Shown one piece after another: positions 36,778-45,203 of a stretch of DNA of 64,000 bases. Made by a program: the position numbers and the translations under genes. How positions within the stretch are numbered: position 1 is the first letter of the stretch; every line of letters starts with the position of its first letter. The notes beneath the pieces were generated by a model. That model was not told the origin of the DNA. It saw nothing but the letters and a program-made list of their open reading frames with translations, and did no database searches. Source of the stretch: Sphingobacterium phlebotomi (GTDB lineage Bacteria > Bacteroidota > Bacteroidia > Sphingobacteriales > Sphingobacteriaceae); contig NZ_VTAV01000017.1 of assembly GCF_008180195.1 (NCBI RefSeq), positions 1-64,000 on the forward strand. Reading direction: 5' to 3'.

Positions 36778-38010
36778 TTATATTTTTTTAAACAATCTTC
36801 GATGAATGTGTAGCCGTAGATAGGTATAAAAGCTTAACGCAATAACAGTACCTGCTGTTCCCATCACGTAGAGCGTACTTTTAATTCCAATATATTCAGC
36901 CAGTGCGCCTACCAATAATGTTCCTATGGGAACGACACCTTGAAAAGCCATTACATAATAGCCTATTACCCTGGCACGATAGCTGGGTACCGCATGGGTC
37001 TGGATGTAGGTGTTAATGGAAGAATTTTGCATCATCATGGCAAACGCGACCATCATCGTAAACATCAAAGCTAACGGTAGAATAGGTGCAAAAGCTAATA
37101 AACAAATTGCCGTACCCATTAAAAAAGCAGAAAACAAAACGCGATACCGGAGATTATCACCTGTTTTTAATCTTGCCATATTGATGGCGCCGATCATCGC
37201 TCCAAAACCTGCTGCACTTTCAAACCAAGAGAAAGTAGACTCGTCTCCCGAAAAAAGATCTTTAGCCACCGCCGGCAGCAAAGACGTATAAGGTATAACG
37301 AATAAGCTTGAAAAAACCAATACGATAATCAATGATGCAATATGTGGAGAACGTCTTAAATAGCTAAACCCCTCGATAAGCGCCCGCCAGTTGCTTTCCT
37401 TCGTAAGTTTCGACGGATCTTCTTTCACACGCATCAGCAGGAGACATATAATGACCGGCACAAAACTGATAAAGTTGATACCGAAACAAACAAATTCGCC
37501 ATACTTAGTCAACAAAATACCACCAATGGCCGGTCCCACCATCCTAGCAGCATTGAAAATAGAAGAATTCAGCGCGATGGCATTGGGTAAATCTCGTTTG
37601 TTATCTACAAGCGATATCATCAATGATTGGCGACCTAGTACATCGAATGCATTGATAACTCCTTGTATAAATCCTAGTGTAGATAGGATAAAAACAGTTT
37701 CCAGATGCAGCCCTACCACCAAGGTTAAGACACCGGTCTGTATCATCAATCCGATTTGCGTAAGGAACACCAACTTATACTTTTTATGCTTATCAACAAA
37801 CGAACCGACAAATGGAGAGAGAATCAGAGACGGAAGCAAGGCAATAAATTGTACGAAACCTAACCAAAAAACAGAGTTTGTCATTTCATATACCATCCAA
37901 CTGATAGCGATCCGTTGCATCCAAGTGCCTAAAAGTGATATCGCCTGACCAATGACGTGTAATCGAAAATTAGGATAAGAAAGCGATCTAAATATGTCCA
38001 TTAACGGCAA
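36778..38010 (-). CDS. MFS transporter (enterobactin exporter EntS-like)
   Basis: A 410-residue permease of the major facilitator superfamily with about 12 membrane helices. It begins FRSLSYPNFRLHVIGQAISLLGTWMQRIAISWMVYE, a layout of the EntS/MFS_3 group, and has the loop motif GSFVDKHKKYKLVF between helices 2 and 3. Substrates of this group are drugs or siderophores; no siderophore genes are here, so the substrate is open. It ends 10 bp from the convergent deacylase and its start lies 117 bp from the divergent transaldolase gene. Confidence 0.85.
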   Translation of the reverse strand: MPLMDIFRSLSYPNFRLHVIGQAISLLGTWMQRIAISWMVYEMTNSVFWLGFVQFIALLPSLILSPFVGSFVDKHKKYKLVFLTQIGLMIQTGVLTLVVGLHLETVFILSTLGFIQGVINAFDVLGRQSLMISLVDNKRDLPNAIALNSSIFNAARMVGPAIGGILLTKYGEFVCFGINFISFVPVIICLLLMRVKEDPSKLTKESNWRALIEGFSYLRRSPHIASLIIVLVFSSLFVIPYTSLLPAVAKDLFSGDESTFSWFESAAGFGAMIGAINMARLKTGDNLRYRVLFSAFLMGTAICLLAFAPILPLALMFTMMVAFAMMMQNSSINTYIQTHAVPSYRARVIGYYVMAFQGVVPIGTLLVGALAEYIGIKSTLYVMGTAGTVIALSFYTYLRLHIHRRLFKKI

Positions 38011-38126
38011 AAAAATGTTTTGATTAAACTTAACCAGATTGAGAATAATATAGTTACTTTTGTAACATACATACGTATATTATGTTTTAAAATATTTTAA
38101 ATCATTTATAAAATCATCTATTAAAC

Positions 38127-38786
38127 ATGAAGTTTTTTATCGATACCGCAAACCTAGCACAAATCAAAGAAGCACAAGACCTTGGTGTGTTGGATGGTGT
38201 GACCACTAATCCCAGCCTTATGGCAAAAGAGGGCATCAGTGGTGAAGAGAATGTAATTAATCATTATAAAGCCATCTGCGATATTGTAGATGGGGATGTA
38301 AGCGCCGAGGTCATCTCGACAGATTATGACAATATCATCAAAGAAGGTGAAGCTTTGGCTGCTTTAAATCCAAAAATTGTGGTGAAAGTTCCCATGATCA
38401 AAGATGGTATTAAAGCCATCAAATATTTTAGTAAAAAAGGCATCAAAACCAACTGTACGCTCGTTTTTTCTGCAGGCCAGGCATTATTAGCTGCAAAAGC
38501 AGGAGCAACATATGTATCTCCTTTTGTTGGACGATTAGATGATATTTCCGTAGATGGTCTGGGGTTAATCGAAGAAATTCGCCTGATCTATGACAATTAC
38601 GGTTTTAAAACAGAAATCTTAGCGGCTTCTGTACGCCATAGTGGACATTTATTGGGTTGTGCCAAGATTGGAGCGGATGTAATGACAGGACCTTTATCTG
38701 TTATCCTGTCCCTATTAAAGCACCCATTAACCGATAGTGGACTGGCACAATTTTTAGCCGACCACGCGAAAGCAGCAGGAAAATAA
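38127..38786 (+). CDS. Transaldolase / fructose-6-phosphate aldolase family
   Basis: A 219-residue small TIM-barrel transaldolase (TalC/FSA type). Marks are FIDTANLAQIKEAQDLGVLDGVTTNPSLMAKEG at the N-terminus and the Schiff-base Lys in IVVKVPMIKDGIKAI (about 86). TNCTLVFSAGQALLAAKAGATYVSPFVGRLDD and EILAASVRHSGHLL follow. Members act either as transaldolase in the pentose phosphate pathway or as fructose-6-phosphate aldolase; sequence alone does not decide, though Bacteroidota members are usually called transaldolase. A strong terminator follows. Confidence 0.92.
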   Translation: MKFFIDTANLAQIKEAQDLGVLDGVTTNPSLMAKEGISGEENVINHYKAICDIVDGDVSAEVISTDYDNIIKEGEALAALNPKIVVKVPMIKDGIKAIKYFSKKGIKTNCTLVFSAGQALLAAKAGATYVSPFVGRLDDISVDGLGLIEEIRLIYDNYGFKTEILAASVRHSGHLLGCAKIGADVMTGPLSVILSLLKHPLTDSGLAQFLADHAKAAGK

Positions 38787-38833
38787 CGACTGATAAGAGC
38801 CCTCCTGACGGTGTCGGGATCATTTTTATGCTT

Positions 38834-38868
38834 AAAGCCCCTCCGAATCTTCGGAGGGGCTTCTTTAT
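38834..38868 (+). terminator. Rho-independent terminator after transaldolase
   Basis: A perfect 10-bp stem GCCCCTCCGA/TCGGAGGGGC (38837-38846 and 38851-38860) with a 4-nt loop is followed by TTCTTTATT. This is the most stable simple hairpin in the window. Confidence 0.85.
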
Positions 38869-38997
38869 TACATTCTTTTTTATCACATTTTCGAGGATTT
38901 ATGTCTCTGCTCATAAAACAACAGCCATTTCCGTCTTAAATTTGTTAGGAGCCTCCACTAACGGGAGAAAAACAACATCCCCATACAAACAACCGCT

Positions 38998-41103
38998 ATG
39001 GAAAAATATGTAATCAAGCGAAATGGTGTTTATGCACCCCTCGAAACTTACAAAATACAAGACGCTATCCAAAAAGGGTTTAAGAGCGTATCATATCCCA
39101 TTGACGACCGGATCTTCGAACGTGTCTTGAAGGATTTGGCAGATAAGGACATCTGGGCTGTAGAAGATATACAGAATATCATTGAACGGCAGTTTTACGA
39201 ACTCGGCTATTTCGATGTCATGAAATCCTTTATGCTGTACAGACATACACGTAAGTTACAACGGGAGCATATCGATCATTTCAATGATGATACGACCTAT
39301 GTAAACAGTAGTCAAACCGTAGCAGAATATATCCGTCAACAAGATTGGCGCATCAACGCAAATGCGAATACGTCCTATTCAAATGCTGGTTTAATTAACA
39401 ATACAGCTGGAAAAATCATCGCTAATTATTGGTTAGATAAAGTTTATAATAAGGAAGAAGGCTATGCCCATCGTGATGGTGATATCCATATCCATGATTT
39501 AGATTGCCTAACAGGCTATTGTGCTGGTTGGAGCTTACGGGTATTACTTGATGAAGGTTTTAACGGTGTGCGGGGACGCGTAGAGAGTAGACCTCCCTCC
39601 CATTTCCGCGAGGCGCTGGGTCAGATGGCAAATTTCCTGGGCATTTTACAAAGCGAATGGGCAGGAGCACAAGCCTTTAGTTCTTTTGATACCTACCTTG
39701 CTCCTTATGTTTTCAAAGATCAACTAAATTATGGCAATGTCCTTAAAGCGGTACGTAGCTTTGTGTATAATCTCAATGTTCCCGCGCGATGGGGTCAATC
39801 GCCATTCACAAATATCACCCTCGATTGGACAGTACCGGAAGATTTAAGAGCGCAGATACCCACTAAAGGAGGACGACATCTTTTTACTGAAGTGCACAAC
39901 CAAAAATTAATAGATTTGGCTCGCGAGCGCGGCGCGGCATCTCTGGAAGATCTTTGTTACCGACATTTTCAGTCTGAAATGGATATGATCAATAAAGCTT
40001 ACTATACCGTGATGACTGAAGGAGATGCCAATGGACAACCGTTCACCTTCCCGATTCCCACCGTTAATATCACGGAAGATTTTGATTGGCATAGTGCGAA
40101 CGCATATTTGCTTTTCGAAAATACAGCGAAAATTGGATCGTCCTATTTCCAGAATTTCATTGGTAGTCAATATATCATCGATGCTGACGGCCAAAGGATT
40201 GAAAATCCCGAAGCCTATAAGCCTAACGCAGTACGTAGCATGTGTTGCCGCTTACAATTAGATTTACGCGAGCTACTCAAACGTGGAAATGGGCTATTCG
40301 GAAGTGCGGAGATGACGGGAAGCATCGGCGTGGTTACCATCAATATGGCACGGTTAGGCTATTTATACGCTCATCAAACGGAGAAACTATACGAACGTCT
40401 TGATCAACTGCTGTTATTAGCCAAATCTACCTTAGAAAAAAAACGAAAATTCATTCAGCAGCTATATGATAATGGTTTATTTCCATATACCAAACGATAT
40501 CTGAGCCATTTCCGCAACCATTTTTCGACGATTGGAGTCAACGGCATGAATGAGATGATCCGGAATTTTAGTAATGATAAACAGCACATAGTGAGCGATT
40601 GGGGAATAACGTTTGCTTCCGATATACTAGAGCATATACGTCATCGTCTTCGTATGTTTCAAGAAGAAACCGGTAATCTATACAATTTGGAGGCAACACC
40701 CGCGGAAGGAACGACCTATCGCTTCGCGAAGGAAGACAAAAAACGCTTTCTGGAAATTCTGCAAGCCGGGGAAGGTGAACATATCTACTATACGAACAGC
40801 TCGCAAATTCCGGTTAACCATACAGAAGATCCTTTTGAAGCGCTCCTATTACAGGATCAACTTCAATGTAAATATACAGGCGGCACCGTATTACATCTCT
40901 ATATGAACGAGCGTATCAGTTCGCCCGAAGCCTGTCGGGAGTTTGTACGTACGGTAATTTCCAACTTCAAACTTCCTTACATCACGGTCACACCAGTATT
41001 CAGCATTTGTCCGGTGCATGGTTATCTAACAGGCGAACATGAATACTGTCCACAATGCGATGACATTATCATTTCAAACCATCAACAAATACATACCGTA
41101 TGA
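38998..41103 (+). CDS. nrdD: Anaerobic (class III) ribonucleotide reductase, body without glycyl-radical domain
   Basis: A 701-residue NrdD that makes deoxynucleotides without oxygen. The ATP-cone regulatory domain occupies about 1-90 (MEKYVIKRNGVYAPLETYKI). The ten-stranded barrel follows, with GDIHIHDLDCLTGYCAGW (about 160), MANFLGILQSEWAGAQAFSSFDTYLAP (about 210), the SMCCRLQLDLREL cysteine region (about 415) and GSIGVVTINMARLGY. The zinc site is at the end, ICPVHGYLTGEHEYCPQCDD (about 670-690). The polypeptide stops at residue 701, before the glycyl-radical segment that family members carry at their C-terminus. That segment is found in the next, overlapping ORF. The stop overlaps the following ATG by 4 nt (ATGA). 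Activity therefore needs the partner peptide or a frameshift. Confidence 0.93.
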   Translation: MEKYVIKRNGVYAPLETYKIQDAIQKGFKSVSYPIDDRIFERVLKDLADKDIWAVEDIQNIIERQFYELGYFDVMKSFMLYRHTRKLQREHIDHFNDDTTYVNSSQTVAEYIRQQDWRINANANTSYSNAGLINNTAGKIIANYWLDKVYNKEEGYAHRDGDIHIHDLDCLTGYCAGWSLRVLLDEGFNGVRGRVESRPPSHFREALGQMANFLGILQSEWAGAQAFSSFDTYLAPYVFKDQLNYGNVLKAVRSFVYNLNVPARWGQSPFTNITLDWTVPEDLRAQIPTKGGRHLFTEVHNQKLIDLARERGAASLEDLCYRHFQSEMDMINKAYYTVMTEGDANGQPFTFPIPTVNITEDFDWHSANAYLLFENTAKIGSSYFQNFIGSQYIIDADGQRIENPEAYKPNAVRSMCCRLQLDLRELLKRGNGLFGSAEMTGSIGVVTINMARLGYLYAHQTEKLYERLDQLLLLAKSTLEKKRKFIQQLYDNGLFPYTKRYLSHFRNHFSTIGVNGMNEMIRNFSNDKQHIVSDWGITFASDILEHIRHRLRMFQEETGNLYNLEATPAEGTTYRFAKEDKKRFLEILQAGEGEHIYYTNSSQIPVNHTEDPFEALLLQDQLQCKYTGGTVLHLYMNERISSPEACREFVRTVISNFKLPYITVTPVFSICPVHGYLTGEHEYCPQCDDIIISNHQQIHTV

Positions 41104-41273
41104 CAAGTAACACCGCAAAACAGTTGTTGATTTTGCAGCAAAACCAACAGCAACGCAGTAAATGCCTGGTTTATACTAGAGTTATGGGTTACCACAGACC
41201 CGTAGAGAGTTTTAACATCGGCAAAAAAGGAGAGCATCGTCAACGCACGCACTTTAAAGAGCAGCATGACTAA
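41100..41273 (+). CDS. Detached glycyl-radical domain of class III RNR
   Basis: A 57-residue ORF in the -1 frame relative to nrdD. It carries the segment that ends normal NrdD proteins: CLVYTRVMGYHRPVESFN, then GKKGEHRQRTHF. The glycine that should hold the radical is Gly30 in RVMGY. The first 20 residues are Gln-rich and look like the variable linker found between the zinc site and the radical loop. It starts at an ATG overlapping the nrdD stop by 4 nt, and its stop overlaps the nrdG start by 8 nt (ATGACTAA), as expected for tightly coupled genes. It is either a genuine split subunit comparable in principle to GrcA, or the result of a frameshift. Confidence 0.8.
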   Translation: MTSNTAKQLLILQQNQQQRSKCLVYTRVMGYHRPVESFNIGKKGEHRQRTHFKEQHD

Positions 41274-41949
41274 ACCCATTTACAGCATTACACCTTTTAC
41301 TTTACTGGATTATCCACACCACCCAGCCTGCATCGTTTGGTATGCAGGCTGTAACATGCGTTGCTTATATTGCTACAATTCAGATATTGTCTTGGGAAAG
41401 GGTAAACTCACGATAGAAGATACCCGATATTTCCTACAATCCCGGAAATCGTTGCTGCAGGGAGTAGTCTTCAGTGGAGGCGAATGCACCTTACACCCCA
41501 CATTAATTAATCTCGCTCGTATAGCTAAGGAAATGGGGTATTATATAAAAGTCGATACCAACGGCACAAAGCCCAACGTATTAAAACAGTTATGGGACGA
41601 AGGTTTGCTGGATTATGTAGCGCTGGATTTTAAAGGAATCGATAAAAAGTATCGCGAGATTACTCTTTCGGATACGTTTGCCTCTTTTGCCGACAGCTTA
41701 TCGTTATTACAAAAAAACGCCATTCCTTTCGAGGTACGAACCACCTGGCATGCAGATCTGCTTTCCATCGAAAATATGGAGGCTATGATTACTTACCTGG
41801 ATCAACAAGGATACAAAGGAACATATTTCATTCAATATTTTATGAATGGTGTTAAGACATTATCTCCTCTTCCTTACGCAAACAACAGTGCATTTAATCC
41901 AGTTCAATTATCCACAGCAAAGATCGAAGTTGAAATCCGCAGGTCATAA
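41266..41949 (+). CDS. nrdG: Anaerobic ribonucleotide reductase activating protein
   Basis: This 227-residue radical-SAM enzyme would abstract hydrogen from the NrdD glycine to install its radical. The iron-sulfur cluster motif CNMRCLYC (Cys29, Cys33, Cys36) is intact. The SAM-binding GGE is in VVFSGGECTLHP (about 69), and the later strand VDTNGTKP fits the partial barrel. At 227 residues it is longer than the E. coli NrdG and nearer the NrdG2 type (radical SAM, anaerobic RNR activating protein). It overlaps the glycyl-domain ORF by 8 nt, so reductase body, radical domain and activase form one translational unit. Confidence 0.93.
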   Translation: MTKPIYSITPFTLLDYPHHPACIVWYAGCNMRCLYCYNSDIVLGKGKLTIEDTRYFLQSRKSLLQGVVFSGGECTLHPTLINLARIAKEMGYYIKVDTNGTKPNVLKQLWDEGLLDYVALDFKGIDKKYREITLSDTFASFADSLSLLQKNAIPFEVRTTWHADLLSIENMEAMITYLDQQGYKGTYFIQYFMNGVKTLSPLPYANNSAFNPVQLSTAKIEVEIRRS

Positions 41950-41996
41950 GGATAGAAAGATAGGTGTTAAAAAAAATCCGTAAATTTACCCCTATC

Positions 41997-42443
41997 ATGA
42001 CGAAGGAAAAAACAGAAAAAAGTAAAGACTTTACAGAACTTCTTCGGGAAAATGGTTTAAAAGTCACCTCCCCAAGACTGCGTGTTTTGAACGAAATAAC
42101 GCATAAAAAAGCAGCAATATCCCAACCCGATTTAGAAAAAATCGTAGGAAGGGACATCGATAGAGTAACCTTATATCGTATCTTATCAAGCTTCGAAGAG
42201 AAGGGGATTGTACATAAAATCTTCGATTTAAATGGTACAGCAACCTATGCCATGTGTACTTCGAATTGTACAGAAAACCACCATCACGACCAACATGTTC
42301 ACTTTATTTGTTCGGTATGCAATAGTGTATATTGTCTCGATGAAGTATCTCTTCCAAAAATCACTTTACCTCGCCATTTTGCACTCCATTCCCTGGCCAT
42401 AAACGCCGTCGGGTTATGTGCAAATTGTCAAAAAGAGAACTAA
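41997..42443 (+). CDS. Fur-family transcriptional regulator
   Basis: A 148-residue metal- or peroxide-responsive repressor. The winged helix (about 10-85) has LLRENGLKVTSPRLRVLNEI and DRVTLYRILSSFEEKGIVHKI. The C-terminal metal domain has a His-rich site, HHHDQHVHFIC, the structural zinc pair CSVC (about 104), and a second pair CANC near the end. Which metal it senses (Zur, Fur or PerR) cannot be settled; the His-rich site and lack of a typical PerR Asp favour Zur or a Zur-like role. I use the ATG at 41997 rather than the GTG at 41964, because the family begins just after it. It lies 47 bp behind nrdG. Confidence 0.88.
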   Translation: MTKEKTEKSKDFTELLRENGLKVTSPRLRVLNEITHKKAAISQPDLEKIVGRDIDRVTLYRILSSFEEKGIVHKIFDLNGTATYAMCTSNCTENHHHDQHVHFICSVCNSVYCLDEVSLPKITLPRHFALHSLAINAVGLCANCQKEN

Positions 42444-42472
42444 ATATCCTTTCCAAAATACGTTATTAAGCG

Positions 42473-42508
42473 AAATGCTTTCCGAAATTGGAAAGCATTT
42501 TTTTATTT
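42473..42508 (+). terminator. Rho-independent terminator after the Fur-family gene
   Basis: An 11-bp perfect stem AAATGCTTTCC/GGAAAGCATTT (42473-42483 and 42490-42500) with a 6-nt loop is followed by a T-run. Confidence 0.85.
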
Positions 42509-42849
42509 AAAAACATAAACTAAAATAAGATAATAACAAAATATTAATTTTTACCAAAATAAACATAATATATTAAAAACAAACATATTATATAAAGTAA
42601 ACAAAACTAGAAGTATAAATAATTAATTTTATCTATATCCTATTAAAAACAGCTTTTAGAGTTCAAATCGCCTCTATTCCTTTCAGAACGAGCCCTAAAT
42701 AAATATATATTTAGCAAAAAATATATTATTACGCATATAATCAAATAATTAAATATGCTAAAATAAATAAAATAAACACAAACATTACAAAACTGTAAAT
42801 GCGTCGTTTTTGAATAAACGCGAAGAACTTTTTTTACGTATCTTAGTTT
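42509..42849. other. Extremely AT-rich non-coding stretch
   Basis: This stretch of about 340 bp is composed almost entirely of A and T apart from one GC-richer patch near 42655-42695. I see no credible ORF, tRNA or repeat array. The downstream end likely contains the rnr promoter (a TATCTTAG at 42839-42846 resembles a degenerate -7). The patch has tRNA T-loop-like letters but does not fold as a tRNA. Confidence 0.5.
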
Positions 42850-42862
42850 ATGTAAATGAGAC

Positions 42863-42941
42863 ATCGATACCGCTCCATCGGAAGGTTACGCAAACCCTTC
42901 CCTCCTGTCGGTTTTTGACAATAGAAAGCGTCGGTATCGAG
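42863..42941 (+). ncRNA. Structured leader RNA candidate upstream of rnr
   Basis: The closing stem TCGATACCG/CGGTATCGA (42864-42872 and 42932-42940, 9 bp, perfect) encloses an inner stem GGAAGG/CCTTCC (42880-42885 and 42896-42901) with a 10-nt loop, and a GTCGG/T-rich stretch that could make a third arm. The structure ends 17 nt before the rnr ATG. It does not match any riboswitch or SRP/6S motif I can recall. Confidence 0.45.
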
Positions 42942-42957
42942 CAATAATTTTAGACAC

Positions 42958-45087
42958 ATGAAACAAAAAAAAGAGAACGCCTACAAAGAAGTACTGACAC
43001 ATCTTATCGTCGACATATTCGAAAAATCAAACAACACACCACTCAACTATAAACAGGTAGCTGCAAAACTCAACCTTAGCGACAGCGACTCCAAAAACGC
43101 CATTGCAGAGATTCTTACTGACGAATCCAAATCCGGCAAATTCCTGCAAGTGGAGCGGGGCAAATTTAAGTTACGCCAATTGAACGTCTACATCCAAGGT
43201 AAGGTCGATATGACTGCTGATGGGTCAGCCTATATTATTCCTGAAGACGAATTGGAAAATGACATTTATATCGCCCCTCGAAAATTGAGACAGGCACTTC
43301 ATAACGACCTCGTAAAAATACATGTTTATGAACGAGGAAAAGGACGCAAGCGAGAAGGGGAAGTAGTCGAAATCATCCAGCGAGCGAAAACGGATTTCAC
43401 CGGAACGATAGACATCTCCAAATCTTATGCATTTTTCCTGCCTGACGACAGAAAGATGATCCACGATATATTCGTTCCACTAGACAATCTAAACGGTGCG
43501 CAACACGGGGAAAAAGTTGTTGTATCGATTATCGAGTGGCCAAAGAATGCCAAAAATCCAATTGGAAAGGTTAAAAGCATTCTAGGTAAAAAAGGAGAGA
43601 ACGACACCGAAATGAATGCCATTCTTGCAGACTTTGGTTTTCCTCTATCATTTCCATCCAAAGTGGAAGCGGAAGCAAACGCTATTTCGGAGCAAATACC
43701 AGCTGATGAAATAAAGAAAAGACGTGATTTCCGTGATGTTCTTACGTTCACGATAGACCCTTTTGATGCAAAGGACTTTGATGACGCCATTTCTTTCCAA
43801 ACGCTAGATAATGGGAATTACGAAATCGGCGTTCATATCGCAGATGTTTCCCATTATGTGCAGCCAGATTCGCTATTAGATAAAGAAGCTTTTGACCGGG
43901 GTACGTCGGTATATCTTGTTGACCGTGTTATCCCTATGCTTCCCGAACGTTTGTCAAATGGTGTCTGTTCACTGCGCCCACACGAAGACAAGCTGTGTTT
44001 TTCGGCTGTATTCGAAATGGACGATAAAGCAAACGTTTTAAACCAATGGTTCGGACGTACAACTATCAACTCCAATCGCCGCTTTAGCTATGAAGAAGCG
44101 CAAGAGGTTATTGAAACTCGACAAGGAGACCATGCTTCCGAAATTCTTAAGCTTAATGAACTCGCCTATATCCTCCGCGAACGCAAGTTTAAAAATGGTG
44201 CGATCAGCTTTGAAAGCGAAGAGGTTAAATTCCATCTTGATGAAAAAGGGAAACCATTGGGCGTCTACACCAAAGAAAGAAAGGATGCACATAAGCTTAT
44301 TGAAGATTTTATGCTCCTTGCCAACCGAAAAGTTGCTGAATACATCGGAAAGCAAGGAAGAGGTAAAAATAAGCTAACGTTTGTCTATCGATTCCACGAT
44401 ACACCAAACCCGGAAACGTTGACCACTTTTTCGCAGTTTGCTTTACGGTTTGGACACAAGCTCACGATTAAAACAGATAAAGAGGCTGCCCGATCACTGA
44501 ATGCACTCTTGACAAAAATCGAAGGTACGAAGGAGCAGAACATGTTAACAACACTCGCTATCCGATCGATGGCGAAAGCTATCTATACGACCAAAAGTAG
44601 TAGCCATTATGGGCTCGCTTTCGATTATTATACGCATTTCACCTCTCCTATCCGTCGTTATCCGGACGTGATGGTACACCGTTTGTTGCAATTTTATCTC
44701 GATGGTGGAAGGAAAATCAATGCGGAACATTACGAAAAAATGGCAGAACATTCCTCCCAAATGGAGAAAAAAGCTGCCGAAGCGGAACGCGCTTCCATTA
44801 AGTACAAACAGGCTGAGTTTCTGGAAGACCAGATCGGTGTAGAATATACAGGAATCGTATCGGGTGTAACCGAATGGGGCATGTATGTGGAGATTCAGGA
44901 AAATAAATGTGAGGGCATGGTACGCCTACGCGATATCACAGACGATTTCTATACACTTGACGAAAAAAACTACGCCATCATCGGCCAACGGAAGAAAAAG
45001 AAATATCAACTGGGTGACGAGGTACGCATCAAAGTAAAGAAAGTAGATCTGGAAAAACGACAGATTGATTTTACGTTGGTATCGTAA
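42958..45087 (+). CDS. rnr: Ribonuclease R
   Basis: A 709-residue 3'-to-5' exoribonuclease of the RNB family that degrades structured RNA. An N-terminal helix-turn-helix-like region (about 1-75) precedes two cold-shock domains (about 80-230). The RNB catalytic domain runs about 245-580 and contains TIDPFDAKDFDDAISF with its four aspartates near residue 265, HIADVSHYV, and AIYTTKSSSHYGLAFDYYTHFTSPIRRYPDVMVHR (about 540-575). The S1 domain at 620-700 (EYTGIVSGVTEWGMYVEI) and the closing IDFTLV complete it. RNase R rather than RNase II is favoured by length and by HFTSPIRRYPD. The gene is preceded by a foldable leader. Confidence 0.95.
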   Translation: MKQKKENAYKEVLTHLIVDIFEKSNNTPLNYKQVAAKLNLSDSDSKNAIAEILTDESKSGKFLQVERGKFKLRQLNVYIQGKVDMTADGSAYIIPEDELENDIYIAPRKLRQALHNDLVKIHVYERGKGRKREGEVVEIIQRAKTDFTGTIDISKSYAFFLPDDRKMIHDIFVPLDNLNGAQHGEKVVVSIIEWPKNAKNPIGKVKSILGKKGENDTEMNAILADFGFPLSFPSKVEAEANAISEQIPADEIKKRRDFRDVLTFTIDPFDAKDFDDAISFQTLDNGNYEIGVHIADVSHYVQPDSLLDKEAFDRGTSVYLVDRVIPMLPERLSNGVCSLRPHEDKLCFSAVFEMDDKANVLNQWFGRTTINSNRRFSYEEAQEVIETRQGDHASEILKLNELAYILRERKFKNGAISFESEEVKFHLDEKGKPLGVYTKERKDAHKLIEDFMLLANRKVAEYIGKQGRGKNKLTFVYRFHDTPNPETLTTFSQFALRFGHKLTIKTDKEAARSLNALLTKIEGTKEQNMLTTLAIRSMAKAIYTTKSSSHYGLAFDYYTHFTSPIRRYPDVMVHRLLQFYLDGGRKINAEHYEKMAEHSSQMEKKAAEAERASIKYKQAEFLEDQIGVEYTGIVSGVTEWGMYVEIQENKCEGMVRLRDITDDFYTLDEKNYAIIGQRKKKKYQLGDEVRIKVKKVDLEKRQIDFTLVS

Positions 45088-45126
45088 GGAAATCCATGAT
45101 GTTCTAAAAAATGCGACACTGACAAC

Positions 45127-45185
45127 AGTGTAAATGCTTGTCTTCTAATGAAGCCGGCATTTATACTTTTGTTTTTATTTTTTCT
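45127..45185 (+). terminator. Terminator-like hairpin after rnr
   Basis: AGTGTAAATGC (45127-45137) and GCATTTATACT (45157-45167) pair over 10 of 11 positions with a 19-nt loop, then a T-rich tail follows. It is less certain than the other terminators. Confidence 0.5.
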
Positions 45186-45203
45186 TTTAGATGTTAGCTG
45201 TTC

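Noticed and set aside
38828..39013. 61-residue ORF between transaldolase terminator and nrdD
   Set aside because: It runs through the terminator hairpin and overlaps the nrdD start; composition is not protein-like.
41085..41110. Programmed -1 frameshift joining nrdD to the glycyl domain
   Set aside because: No X-XXY-YYZ slippery heptamer is seen at the junction, and a proper ATG in the new frame overlaps the stop. Kept only as an alternative to a split gene.
42650..42695. tRNA 3'-end-like or attachment-site-like patch (TTCAAATC between TAGAG and CTCTA) in the AT-rich gap
   Set aside because: The loop is 10 nt rather than 7, the T-stem does not pair in tRNA register, and no acceptor, anticodon or D-arm precedes it. 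No integrase is near.
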